The position numbers and the translations under genes are program-made. A stretch of 49,027 nt of DNA from Acidimicrobiia bacterium. Its GTDB lineage: Bacteria > Actinomycetota > Acidimicrobiia > Spongiisociales > ZC4RG35. Under the pieces are notes generated by a model. It searched no databases. It saw only the letters and a list, made by a program, of their open reading frames with translations, and had not been told where the DNA came from. Below, in pieces: positions 1 to 8,750 of this stretch; positions within the stretch are counted from its first letter, which is position 1, and every line of letters starts with the position of its first letter. The stretch is from positions 1 through 49,027 of the forward strand of contig JAICGW010000007.1 of assembly GCA_025922945.1 (NCBI GenBank), in the 5' to 3' direction.

Positions 1-1152
<1,152 letters not shown>

Positions 1153-1171
1153 TTTTCTCGGCCCTTCGGGC

Positions 1172-1177
1172 TAAGCT
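1172..1177 (+). promoter_or_regulatory. Possible -10 box for the yajC-secD-secF unit
   Basis: TAAGCT fits the TANNNT -10 pattern seen repeatedly in this window. It lies in the only gap between the methyltransferase and yajC and would give a leader of about 35 nt that carries a GAGG Shine-Dalgarno. No convincing -35 is visible. It follows a small GCCC-ttc-GGGC hairpin that could be a weak terminator for the tgt unit. Confidence 0.3.
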
Positions 1178-1218
1178 CGCCCGGCTCCGTTGGTTGTTCC
1201 ATTTCCGAGGTTTTCCCG

Positions 1219-1521
1219 TTGATCGACATGCTTTTCCTATCCACCGCGCCTGCCACCGGCAGCCCCATCGGCAGCTTTGTGTTCCTGGCGGTGATGCTGG
1301 CCGTCTTCTATTTCCTGATCCTGCGTCCCCAGAGAGCACGAATGAGGGCCCAGCAAAACCTCAGCGCATCGTTAGCCGTGGGTGACCGGGTGCAGACGAT
1401 CGGCGGCATTCAAGGAATAGTGCGCTCGCTCGACGACGACTCCGCCGTCATCGAGGTAGAGCAGGGCCGGATCCGCGTGGCTCGCCGGGCAATCAGCAGC
1501 AAGCTCGAACCCAAGGAGTAA
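1219..1521 (+). CDS. yajC: Preprotein translocase subunit YajC
   Basis: A 100-residue single-span membrane protein of the SecDF-YajC accessory complex, which assists Sec translocation. One hydrophobic helix (about residues 18-35) ends in the family hallmark FLILRPQRAR. A cytoplasmic domain follows with GDRVQTIGGIQGIVRSLDDD, matching the YajC pattern of a glycine-rich turn after an exposed strand. The TTG start is chosen because GAGG at 1207-1210 lies 8 nt upstream; an in-frame ATG at 1228 is the alternative and would shorten the protein by three residues. secD follows after 5 nt, and the end of yajC (AAGGAG, 1513-1518) supplies the ribosome binding site of secD. Confidence 0.93.
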   Translation: MIDMLFLSTAPATGSPIGSFVFLAVMLAVFYFLILRPQRARMRAQQNLSASLAVGDRVQTIGGIQGIVRSLDDDSAVIEVEQGRIRVARRAISSKLEPKE

Positions 1522-1526
1522 TCGAG

Positions 1527-3038
1527 TTGCGGCGGCGGTTGATCGGGCTCGCGCTCGTCCTTTTGATCGCGTGGGGTGGCCTGGCCGCATTGGTGAACCA
1601 GGGCATTCTCCCCAAGTTGGGACTTGACCTTCAGGGCGGCACGTCGGTCGTCCTCACCGCTCCGCCCGGCACGGACCAAGACGTTCTGGCGCAGGCAGTC
1701 GAGATCATGAGGCGCCGGATCGAGGACGTGGGAGGGGTGGCCGAGCCGGATATCGCCATTTCGGGCGGCAATACCGTCCTCGTCCAGCTTCCTGGGGTGG
1801 AGGACGAGGAGCGAGCCCTCGACGCCATCGGACAAACCGGCCAGCTCTCGTTTCGACCTGTGCTGGCGGCAACCCCCGGAAACGAGGGTCCCCTGGTTAC
1901 CACCACCACTGCCGGGGAAACGACCACTACCGAGGCAGCGACTACCACCGAAGCGACGACCACCACCGCGGCGCCCACTACAACCACCACCCTTCCCCCG
2001 AATGTCGACCCCGAGACCGGTCTCACGCTGGTCGACGACCCAGCCGCCGCCACTGCTTATCTGCCGGGCACCATCACCTCGGTCATCGGAGAGATCCCCG
2101 CGGTTCTGACCGTTGGACCAGCACAATTGGTGGGAAGCGATGTGGCAGATGCCGTACCCGGCTTCAACCCCTCCAACGCCCAATGGGTGATCAACCTCGA
2201 CCTTACCTCCGAGGGAGCGGACAAATTCGCCGAGATGACCGCCGCCGCCGCCACCCAGTCGCAGGGAAGCCCGCAACGACAAATAGCCATCGTTCTCGAC
2301 GGTGAGGTCATCGCCTCTCCGGCCGTGGCAGCCGACGTGGGGGCCGAAGGTATCACCGGGGGAAGGGCGCTCATCACTTTTGGCGCCGCTACCACCGATG
2401 AGCAGGTAGCCAAAGACACAGCAGCCATCCTCCGCTATGGATCCCTGCCCGTTTCCTTCGAACGGTCGCAGGTGCAAAAAGTCTCGGCCACGCTCGGTTC
2501 CGATTCGCTGCGGGCGGGGCTCATCGCCGGTTACATCGGCTTGGCATTGGTAGCGATCCTTTTACTCGCCTATTACCGGATGATGGGGGTAGTAGCGATC
2601 GTTGGCATCACTGTCTTCGGAGGACTGCTGATTTCAACCTTTGCTCTTCTCTCCCGCTTGCAAGGCCTGACACTCACTTTGGCTGGTGTGACCGGGGTGA
2701 TCATCGCCCTCGGAATCGCGGCTGATTCCTACATCGTTTACTTCGAGCGCATCAAGGAAGAGATTCGGGCCGGCCGCAATGTTCGGTCGGCGGTGGATGA
2801 AGCATTCCGCCACGCCTTTCGGACCATCCTCACCGCCGATGCCGTTTCCATCCTCGGGGCGGGCCTGCTCTGGTTCTTGTCGGTGGGCCCGGTGAAGGGC
2901 TTTGCTCTCTCTTTGGGTCTCGCCACCTTGATCGACATCGTGGTGGCACGTTCATTCACCCGTCGCGCCATCTATTTGCTGGCCCGAACTCCTCTCGGGG
3001 AAAAGGGATGGCTTTCGATCCGTAGGACGGCCCAATGA
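1527..3038 (+). CDS. secD: Protein translocase subunit SecD
   Basis: SecD and SecF form a proton-driven RND-type motor that completes export of Sec substrates. After TM1 (about residues 5-24) comes the signature LDLQGGTSVVL. The periplasmic P1 region ends in ITFGAATTDEQVAKDTAAILRY-like sequence, and the C-terminal half holds the helices beginning at RAGLIAGYIGLALVAILLL, including GIAADSYIVYFERIKEE. At 503 residues it is of usual size. The TTG start is supported by AAGGAG 8 nt upstream. A notable oddity is a low-complexity Thr-rich segment (about residues 125-155) inserted in the periplasmic domain. The stop overlaps the secF ATG (ATGA). Confidence 0.96.
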   Translation: MRRRLIGLALVLLIAWGGLAALVNQGILPKLGLDLQGGTSVVLTAPPGTDQDVLAQAVEIMRRRIEDVGGVAEPDIAISGGNTVLVQLPGVEDEERALDAIGQTGQLSFRPVLAATPGNEGPLVTTTTAGETTTTEAATTTEATTTTAAPTTTTTLPPNVDPETGLTLVDDPAAATAYLPGTITSVIGEIPAVLTVGPAQLVGSDVADAVPGFNPSNAQWVINLDLTSEGADKFAEMTAAAATQSQGSPQRQIAIVLDGEVIASPAVAADVGAEGITGGRALITFGAATTDEQVAKDTAAILRYGSLPVSFERSQVQKVSATLGSDSLRAGLIAGYIGLALVAILLLAYYRMMGVVAIVGITVFGGLLISTFALLSRLQGLTLTLAGVTGVIIALGIAADSYIVYFERIKEEIRAGRNVRSAVDEAFRHAFRTILTADAVSILGAGLLWFLSVGPVKGFALSLGLATLIDIVVARSFTRRAIYLLARTPLGEKGWLSIRRTAQ

Positions 3039-4045
3039 GTTTCTTGAAGAGGCTTTCTCGGGGAGAGACGAATTTCGACTTCGTCGGCAAACGGCGACTC
3101 TGGTTTCAGATCTCGGCCTTCTTGATCCTGATCTCGCTCGGGTTCGTCGGGTTCCGGGGCCTCAATCTCGGGATCGAGTTTCGAGGAGGAACCACCATCA
3201 ATTCCCCGAATGCCACCGGGGCGACGATCGAAGAGTTACGACTACTTACCGACGAAGCGGGCGTGGAAGGAGCCGTAATCCAGTTGGTCAACGATGGTCA
3301 GGCGGTGCGCCTGCAGACACCGGCTTTGGAGCCGGAGGTGGAAGGTGAACTGATCGATGACGTCGCGGCGCTGACGGGAACGGAGCGATCCGAAATCTCG
3401 ATCGATTCGATCGGCCCCAGCTTTGGAGCCCTGATCCTTCGCCAGTCCCTCGTTGCCCTCGCGGTGTTCCTGGTCGCAGTGGCGCTTTTCATGAGTTGGC
3501 GCCTCGAATGGAAAATGGCCGGATCCGGATTGGCCGCGCTGGTACACGACATGATCATCACCGTGGGCGTCTACTCCATCACCTGGTTCGAGGTGACGCC
3601 GGCGACGGTCATTGCCCTCCTCACCATCCTCGGTTATTCCCTTTACGACACCGTCGTGGTCTTCGACAAGGTTTCGGAGCTTGCCGAAGAGGCGGGACCC
3701 AAGGAAGACTACGGCGACATCGTCAACCGAGCGATGAATCTCGTTCTGGGCCGTTCGCTCAACACGTCCCTCAGCTCGCTACTCCCGGTCGGTTCGATTC
3801 TGTTCGTCGGGTCTCTTGTCTTCGGTGCTTCCTCACTACGCGACTTTGCCCTCGCGCTCTTCGTGGGTCTCGCCGCCAGCACCTATTCCTCGATCTTCGT
3901 CGCGGCGCCGCTGCTGGCGGCGTGGAAGAAGGGTGACCCTCGGATCGGCAGTCGGCGGACCAAGGTCCGAACCGGAGCGCGCCCGAGCACCTTGGCCCCC
4001 TCGCGCCCGCGTCCGGCCCCGCGGCCGCCCAGGGGTCGGCGCTAG
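3035..4045 (+). CDS. secF: Protein translocase subunit SecF
   Basis: Partner of SecD in the membrane. The N-terminal FDFVGKRRLWFQISA leads into TM1, followed by LNLGIEFRGGTTI, the SecF version of the D/E-F-x-G-G motif. The C-terminal helices carry TPATVIALLTILGYSLYDTVVVFDK, which is diagnostic. At 336 residues it is typical. The last 30 or so residues are rich in Arg and Pro and extend beyond the last helix, as often seen in actinobacteria; they are probably cytoplasmic. The ATG lies in the secD stop. The short gap behind the gene carries a promoter for apt, so transcription can restart there. Confidence 0.96.
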   Translation: MSFLKRLSRGETNFDFVGKRRLWFQISAFLILISLGFVGFRGLNLGIEFRGGTTINSPNATGATIEELRLLTDEAGVEGAVIQLVNDGQAVRLQTPALEPEVEGELIDDVAALTGTERSEISIDSIGPSFGALILRQSLVALAVFLVAVALFMSWRLEWKMAGSGLAALVHDMIITVGVYSITWFEVTPATVIALLTILGYSLYDTVVVFDKVSELAEEAGPKEDYGDIVNRAMNLVLGRSLNTSLSSLLPVGSILFVGSLVFGASSLRDFALALFVGLAASTYSSIFVAAPLLAAWKKGDPRIGSRRTKVRTGARPSTLAPSRPRPAPRPPRGRR

Positions 4046-4052
4046 CACTCGG

Positions 4053-4058
4053 TAGAAT
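4053..4058 (+). promoter_or_regulatory. -10 box for leaderless apt transcript
   Basis: TAGAAT, a near-consensus -10 hexamer, with only 6 nt between it and the GTG start of apt. Transcription should begin at or next to the start codon, and there is no Shine-Dalgarno, so a leaderless mRNA is inferred. No clear -35 is seen. Confidence 0.6.
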
Positions 4059-4064
4059 CCCGGG

Positions 4065-4580
4065 GTGAATCTCGCCTCCCTCGTCCGGGACATTCCCGAC
4101 TTCCCTGAACCAGGCATCGTTTTCAAGGACATCACTCCGGTGCTGGCTGATCATGAGGCGTTCGGCGAGCTGATTGCCGCCCTGGCCGACGCATACCGTC
4201 AACTCCCGATCGATAAGGTGGCGGGGATCGAGGCCCGTGGATTCACCCTGGCCGCACCGGTCGCTCTCCAGCTCGGGGCCGGTTTCGTGCCGCTGCGCAA
4301 GCCCGGCAAACTTCCCTGGACCACCATCAACCAGGCGTACAACCTCGAATACGGCACCGATGCGCTGGAGATGCATGTCGATGGCATCGGGGCGGGTGAG
4401 CAAGTACTCATCGTCGACGACGTGATCGCCACCGGCGGCACGGCTGCGGCGGCCGTGAACCTGATCGAACGGGTAGGCGGCAAGATCGCGGGCCTGGCTG
4501 TCTTCATCGAGCTCGGATTCCTCAACGGGCGGGCTGCCATCGACGGAGTTCCGTTTCATGCCCTCATCCGCTACGACTGA
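4065..4580 (+). CDS. apt: Adenine phosphoribosyltransferase
   Basis: Salvages adenine to AMP using PRPP. The 171-residue length is normal. Family segments in order are VRDIPDFPEPGIVFKDITPVL at the N terminus, the substrate-loop region ARGFTLAAPVAL, VPLRKPGKLPW, and the PRPP-binding motif VLIVDDVIATGGTAAAAV. The GTG at 4065 is the first start after a good -10 box and gives the usual N terminus. The gene overlaps rel by 23 nt. The order secD-secF-apt-rel is widely conserved in actinobacteria, linking purine salvage and (p)ppGpp control only by position. Confidence 0.96.
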   Translation: MNLASLVRDIPDFPEPGIVFKDITPVLADHEAFGELIAALADAYRQLPIDKVAGIEARGFTLAAPVALQLGAGFVPLRKPGKLPWTTINQAYNLEYGTDALEMHVDGIGAGEQVLIVDDVIATGGTAAAAVNLIERVGGKIAGLAVFIELGFLNGRAAIDGVPFHALIRYD

Positions 4581-6723
4581 GGCCGCTCTCGGCCAGATCG
4601 AGGCGGATCACCGGCGCCACTTTCCCGAAGCCGATTTCAAGCTGATCGAGTCTGCATATCGGGTGGCGGAGAAGGCCCACCGGGGACAGGTACGCAAGTC
4701 GGGGGACCCGTTCATCACCCACCCCGTGGCTGTTACCGAGATCCTGGCCGAGTACGGCCTTGATTCGACGACTTTGGCCGCCTCGTTGCTCCATGACACC
4801 GTTGAGGACACCAACCTCACCCTCGGCCAAATCGAAAAGCAGTTCGGCGCCGAAGTGGCCCAGTTGATCGACGGCGTCACCAAGCTCGATCGCATCCAGT
4901 ACTCCTCGCCCCAGGAGGCGCAGGCAGCGACCATCCGCAAGATGGTGGTGGCCATGGCCCAGGACGTTCGGGTCTTGCTCATGAAGCTGGCCGATCGCCT
5001 CCACAACATTCGAACCGTCTCCGCATTGCGATTGGAAAAGCAGCAGAGGGTGGCTTTGGAGACACTCGACGTATACGTCCCCCTCGCCCATCGACTCGGC
5101 GTTCAGGAGATCAAGCATGAGCTCGAGGACCGTTGCTTCGAAATTCTGGAGCCGGGGATTTACGCCGAGGTACAAGCCAAACTCGACGAACGATCACCGG
5201 AGCGAGAGGTCTTCATCGAGAAAGTGATTTCGGAGTTGGAGGCGGACCTGAGCGATTCGGGAATCCCGGCCCGGGTCACCGGTCGACCAAAGCACCAATA
5301 CTCGATCTATCGCAAGATGGTCGAGAGCCAGCGAGGTTTCGAGGAGATCTTCGATCTGATCGGGATCAGGATCATCACCAACGACCTGCGGAATTGCTAC
5401 GCAGCCCTGGGGTTGGTCCATTCGAAGTGGGTCCCGGTCTCCGGCCGCTTCAAAGACTTCATCGCCATGCCCAAGGTCAACCTCTACCAGAGCTTGCACA
5501 CGACCGTCATCGGGCCCGATGGCAAACCTCTCGAGATCCAGATTCGAACCGAGGAGATGCACCGGCTGGCGGAGTCAGGGATCGCCGCCCACTGGCGGTA
5601 CAAGGAAGGCTCGTCGGCAAGTGACGCCCCGTGGATCGGAGATATCCGAACGCTGCTTGAAACCGAGGACCCCGAGGAGTTCCTCGCCAACCTCAAGCTC
5701 GACTTCTATCGCGACGAGGTCTTCGTCCTCACTCCGGCTGGGGATGTGAAGGTGCTGCCTCGTTCCGCCACTGCGATCGATTTCGCCTATGCAGTACACA
5801 CTGAAGTCGGGAACCGCTGCGTAGGGGTTCGGATCAATGGCCGCCTGCTTCCGCTTTCGACGAAACTCGAGTCGGGCGACATCGTCGAGGTGATCCTTTC
5901 CAAGGCGGTTGATGCCGGACCCAGCCTCGACTGGCTCAATTCCGTGCGGACGCCAAGGGCGAAGTCGAAGATCAAGGCCTTCTTCTCCCGTGAGCGGCGA
6001 GAACAGGCTGTTGGTGAGGGCAAGGAATTGTTGGGGGCAGCCATTCGTAAGGAAGGCCTCGGGCTTACCGCCAACGCCCGCGATGAGTTCCTCGCCCAAA
6101 TTGCCACCGATCTCGGAAAGACCGACCTCGAGGGTCTGCTGATCGCCATCGGCGATGGTTCGATTCTGGCCTCGACCGTGGTCAATCGGCTGATTCGCCT
6201 GGTAAGACCGGATGAGGAGCCAGAGGACCTTCTTGCCCCGCCCCGTCCCCGGAGGCGCCCATCAGCCCCGGGACCGGCGATCATCGTTGAAGGGATGGAG
6301 GACATGCTCGTCCATATCGCCCGTTGCTGTGCTCCGGTGCCAGGGGACCCCATCGTTGGATTCATCACCGTGGGTCGCGGGGTTTCGGTCCATCAAGCCG
6401 ACTGCACCAATATCGCCGACCTCAACGACAGCCGCCTGGTGGAGGTTTCTTGGCCACCGGACCGGGTCGGTACTTTCGCAGTGTGGATCCAGGTCGAGGC
6501 CCTCGACCGCACTCGCCTCTTGCGCGATGTCACCGCCGCCATCTCCGACCTCGGTGGCAACATCGTCGCCTCGTCATCGGTGACGGGCAGGGACCGGGTG
6601 GCCATTCTTCGCTACGAGGTCGAGCTTTCCGATCCCGGTGCCTTGCCCCGGCTTTTGGCCGATCTGAAAGGGGTAGACGGGGTGTTTGCTTCCTACCGCC
6701 TCGTCACCGAGCCCGAGGCTTAG
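4558..6723 (+). CDS. rel: Bifunctional (p)ppGpp synthetase/hydrolase Rel
   Basis: Long RSH protein (721 residues) of the stringent response, making and degrading (p)ppGpp. The HD hydrolase domain is intact (HPVAVTEI, then SLLHDTVEDT with H79-D80). The synthetase domain contains EIFDLIGIRIIT, then GRFKDFIAMPK with R297-F-K-D300, NLYQSLHTTV and EIQIRTEEMH. The RxKD form is known for bifunctional enzymes, whereas hydrolase-dead RelA has ExDD, so this should do both reactions. A TGS domain (VFVLTPAGDVKVLP onward, about residues 390-450), a Cys-containing conserved region (ARCCAPVPGDPIVGFIT) and a C-terminal ACT domain (about 640-715) follow. The start overlaps apt; the next gene begins directly after the stop. 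Confidence 0.96.
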   Translation: MPSSATTEAALGQIEADHRRHFPEADFKLIESAYRVAEKAHRGQVRKSGDPFITHPVAVTEILAEYGLDSTTLAASLLHDTVEDTNLTLGQIEKQFGAEVAQLIDGVTKLDRIQYSSPQEAQAATIRKMVVAMAQDVRVLLMKLADRLHNIRTVSALRLEKQQRVALETLDVYVPLAHRLGVQEIKHELEDRCFEILEPGIYAEVQAKLDERSPEREVFIEKVISELEADLSDSGIPARVTGRPKHQYSIYRKMVESQRGFEEIFDLIGIRIITNDLRNCYAALGLVHSKWVPVSGRFKDFIAMPKVNLYQSLHTTVIGPDGKPLEIQIRTEEMHRLAESGIAAHWRYKEGSSASDAPWIGDIRTLLETEDPEEFLANLKLDFYRDEVFVLTPAGDVKVLPRSATAIDFAYAVHTEVGNRCVGVRINGRLLPLSTKLESGDIVEVILSKAVDAGPSLDWLNSVRTPRAKSKIKAFFSRERREQAVGEGKELLGAAIRKEGLGLTANARDEFLAQIATDLGKTDLEGLLIAIGDGSILASTVVNRLIRLVRPDEEPEDLLAPPRPRRRPSAPGPAIIVEGMEDMLVHIARCCAPVPGDPIVGFITVGRGVSVHQADCTNIADLNDSRLVEVSWPPDRVGTFAVWIQVEALDRTRLLRDVTAAISDLGGNIVASSSVTGRDRVAILRYEVELSDPGALPRLLADLKGVDGVFASYRLVTEPEA

Positions 6724-7368
6724 GTGCTGATCCTCACCAGCCCGCTCTGGGTCGCCCAGACCAACACCTACGTGATAGCTAAGGAAAAGGGAGGGCTGGC
6801 AGTGGTCATCGATGCGCCCCCCGACGACGACGCCATCGGCCGGCTACTGAACGATCACGATCTGTCTCCGGCGGCCCTGCTGCTGACTCACGGTCACATC
6901 GATCACATGGGAGGCGCCGGCCCCTTTCAGCGGCGAACGGGAGCCGCCGTCCACGTCCATCCCGACGACGACTACCTGACACTTGAACCGGCTCGCCAGC
7001 TGCAGGGGCTCTTCGGAACGAGCCCGCTCGGTGATTGGGCGCCGCCCGACGTTAGAACCGACCTGATCGATGCCGAGCTCCTTGACTTGGCGGGTTTCGT
7101 CCTCGAGGTGCGACACACTCCCGGGCATACTCCGGGCCACTGCTGTTTTTACCTCCCAGCCCAGGAAACCCTCTTTTCGGGCGACCAACTCTTTGCTCGT
7201 TCCGTGGGCCGTACCGATCTCCCCGGTGGTGACTGGGAGACGCTGCTTTCTTCGATGAAGAGTCGTGTCCTCGACCTCCCCGACGAGACGCAAGTCCTCC
7301 CCGGGCACGGCCCGCAGACAACGATCGGGGCTGAACGCAGGCACAACCCTTTCCTTCAGGGCATCTAA
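6724..7368 (+). CDS. MBL-fold metallohydrolase (glyoxalase II-like)
   Basis: A 214-residue metallo-beta-lactamase-fold enzyme. The metal site is complete: THGHIDHMGG (H56, H58, D60, H61), a later His in RHTPGHTPGHCCFYL, the bridging Asp in FSGDQLF, and a final His in VLPGHGPQT. These features fit the glyoxalase II/YcbL branch that hydrolyses small thioesters or related esters, but the substrate is unproven. The GTG start begins at the base after the rel stop, so translation is probably coupled. A gene of this type between rel and hisS is a recurring actinobacterial arrangement; I know of no functional explanation for it. Confidence 0.88.
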   Translation: MLILTSPLWVAQTNTYVIAKEKGGLAVVIDAPPDDDAIGRLLNDHDLSPAALLLTHGHIDHMGGAGPFQRRTGAAVHVHPDDDYLTLEPARQLQGLFGTSPLGDWAPPDVRTDLIDAELLDLAGFVLEVRHTPGHTPGHCCFYLPAQETLFSGDQLFARSVGRTDLPGGDWETLLSSMKSRVLDLPDETQVLPGHGPQTTIGAERRHNPFLQGI

Positions 7369-7369
7369 T

Positions 7370-7375
7370 TAGCCT
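7370..7375 (+). promoter_or_regulatory. Possible -10 box for hisS
   Basis: TAGCCT in the 20-nt gap between the MBL-fold gene and hisS. It leaves 13 nt to the GTG, which would give a leader of only about 6 nt without a Shine-Dalgarno. Weak evidence; hisS could equally be read from the upstream operon. Confidence 0.25.
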
Positions 7376-7388
7376 GACCCCTCCGATT

Positions 7389-8750
7389 GTGAGCCCTTCT
7401 CCACCCACGCCCGTTCGACCCCGAACCATGCCGGGGGTGATGGAACTCTTGCCGATGGATCAGGCCGCCTTCCAGGAGATGCTGGACGTCATCAGGAGAG
7501 GGTTCGAGAGCTATGGCTTCCTGCCGATTGCCACGCCGACCATGGAGTTGGCCGAACTCCTGTTGCGCAAGACCGGAGGCGAAACCGAACGTCAGGTGTA
7601 CCTGGCGCAATCGAGTGGAGCTGCCGATCAGGGCGAAGAACCCGAGCTGGCGCTGCGATTCGATCTGACGGTGCCTTTGGCGCGCTACGTAGCCGAACAC
7701 CGGAACGAGCTCACGTTTCCCTTCCGTCGTTACCAGATGCAGCCGGTCTTCCGCGGGGAGCGTCCCCAGCAAGGGAGGTTCCGGGAGTTCTACCAATGCG
7801 ATATCGACGTCGTCGGCCAGGACAGCCTCAGCCTCCGCTACGACGCTGAGATCCCGGCCGTGATCAACACCGTGTTCGCCAACCTGGGAATCGGAGAATT
7901 CACGATCGGGATCAGCAACCGAAGACTGCTCGCCGGCTTGATGACCGGCCTCGGCTTGGAATCGGACGATGCAATGATGCGCGAGCTTGACAAGCTCTCG
8001 CGGCGGGGGCCGGATGAGGTTGTCGCCTCACTCCGCCAGCGCGGGGCATCAGAGACGAGCGCCCAGCGACTGGTGGAGCTGGCGGGACGCGGAGTGGTGA
8101 CCGGAGAGGCCGCATCGGCTCTGCTCGCGGAGCTGGAAACAACAAGTGGGGCCGGTCTCGCGCAGGGAATCGGCGAGGTCCGGGAGGTGCTGTCGCTGCT
8201 GGCGCAGCTGGGGGTTCCCTCCCATCGCTTTGGTCTCGACCTGGGGATCGCCCGCGGCCTCGATTACTACACGGGAACCGTCTACGAGACCACTCTCGTG
8301 GCTCACCCCGAGCTCGGCAGCATTTGTTCGGGCGGTCGTTACGACGATCTCGCCGGCCACTACACCGACCGCAGGCTCCCCGGGGTCGGGATCTCGATCG
8401 GTCTCTCGCGGCTCTTTTGGCAGCTGCGGGCGGCCGGCATCCTTCCCGCCCCCAAAAGCCCCGTCACCGCGTTGGTTGCCCTGCTTGACGACGAGGGCCT
8501 GGAGGCGGCGCTCCAGATCGCGGCTGACCTCCGCACCAGCGGGATCAATACCGAGTCGTCGCTCGAACCGCGCAAGCTCGCCCAGCAGCTGAAGTACGCC
8601 GACCGCAGCGGAATCGAAGTAGTGGTGGTGGCCGGGCCCGAGGAGCGGGCGAAAGGTGAGGTCCTGGTCCGCGATCTATCCCGGCAGAGCCAGGAATTCG
8701 TCGCCCGGTCCGACGTTGCCGAGGCCGTATCCCGGATGAGAAGCGTGTGA
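7389..8750 (+). CDS. hisS: Histidine-tRNA ligase
   Basis: Class II synthetase charging tRNA-His. Visible motifs are ALRFDLTVPLARYVAEH (motif 2 entry), RRYQMQPVFRGERPQQGRFR and FYQCDIDVVG, the histidine-specific LDLGIARGLDYYTGTVYE, GGRYDDLAGHY, and motif 3 LPGVGISIGLSRL. A C-terminal anticodon-binding domain (about residues 355-453) closes the protein. At 453 residues it is slightly longer than average. The N-terminal segment is PRTMPGVMELLP rather than the common KGTRDLLP, which resembles actinobacterial variants with PxGVxD. The GTG start is the first in frame; a later start would cut motif 1. The stop shares GTGA with aspS. Confidence 0.95.
   Translation: MSPSPPTPVRPRTMPGVMELLPMDQAAFQEMLDVIRRGFESYGFLPIATPTMELAELLLRKTGGETERQVYLAQSSGAADQGEEPELALRFDLTVPLARYVAEHRNELTFPFRRYQMQPVFRGERPQQGRFREFYQCDIDVVGQDSLSLRYDAEIPAVINTVFANLGIGEFTIGISNRRLLAGLMTGLGLESDDAMMRELDKLSRRGPDEVVASLRQRGASETSAQRLVELAGRGVVTGEAASALLAELETTSGAGLAQGIGEVREVLSLLAQLGVPSHRFGLDLGIARGLDYYTGTVYETTLVAHPELGSICSGGRYDDLAGHYTDRRLPGVGISIGLSRLFWQLRAAGILPAPKSPVTALVALLDDEGLEAALQIAADLRTSGINTESSLEPRKLAQQLKYADRSGIEVVVVAGPEERAKGEVLVRDLSRQSQEFVARSDVAEAVSRMRSV

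Noticed and set aside
1410-2477. Long minus-strand open frame (355 codons) opposite secD
   Set aside because: Low-complexity Gly/Arg-rich translation with no motif; it mirrors the GC-skewed third positions of secD, a real gene on the other strand.
7389-7450. HisS as a HisZ-type regulatory paralog because of its unusual N terminus
   Set aside because: The histidine-specific motif LDYYTGTVYE, motif 2 and a C-terminal anticodon domain are intact, so it is a true synthetase.
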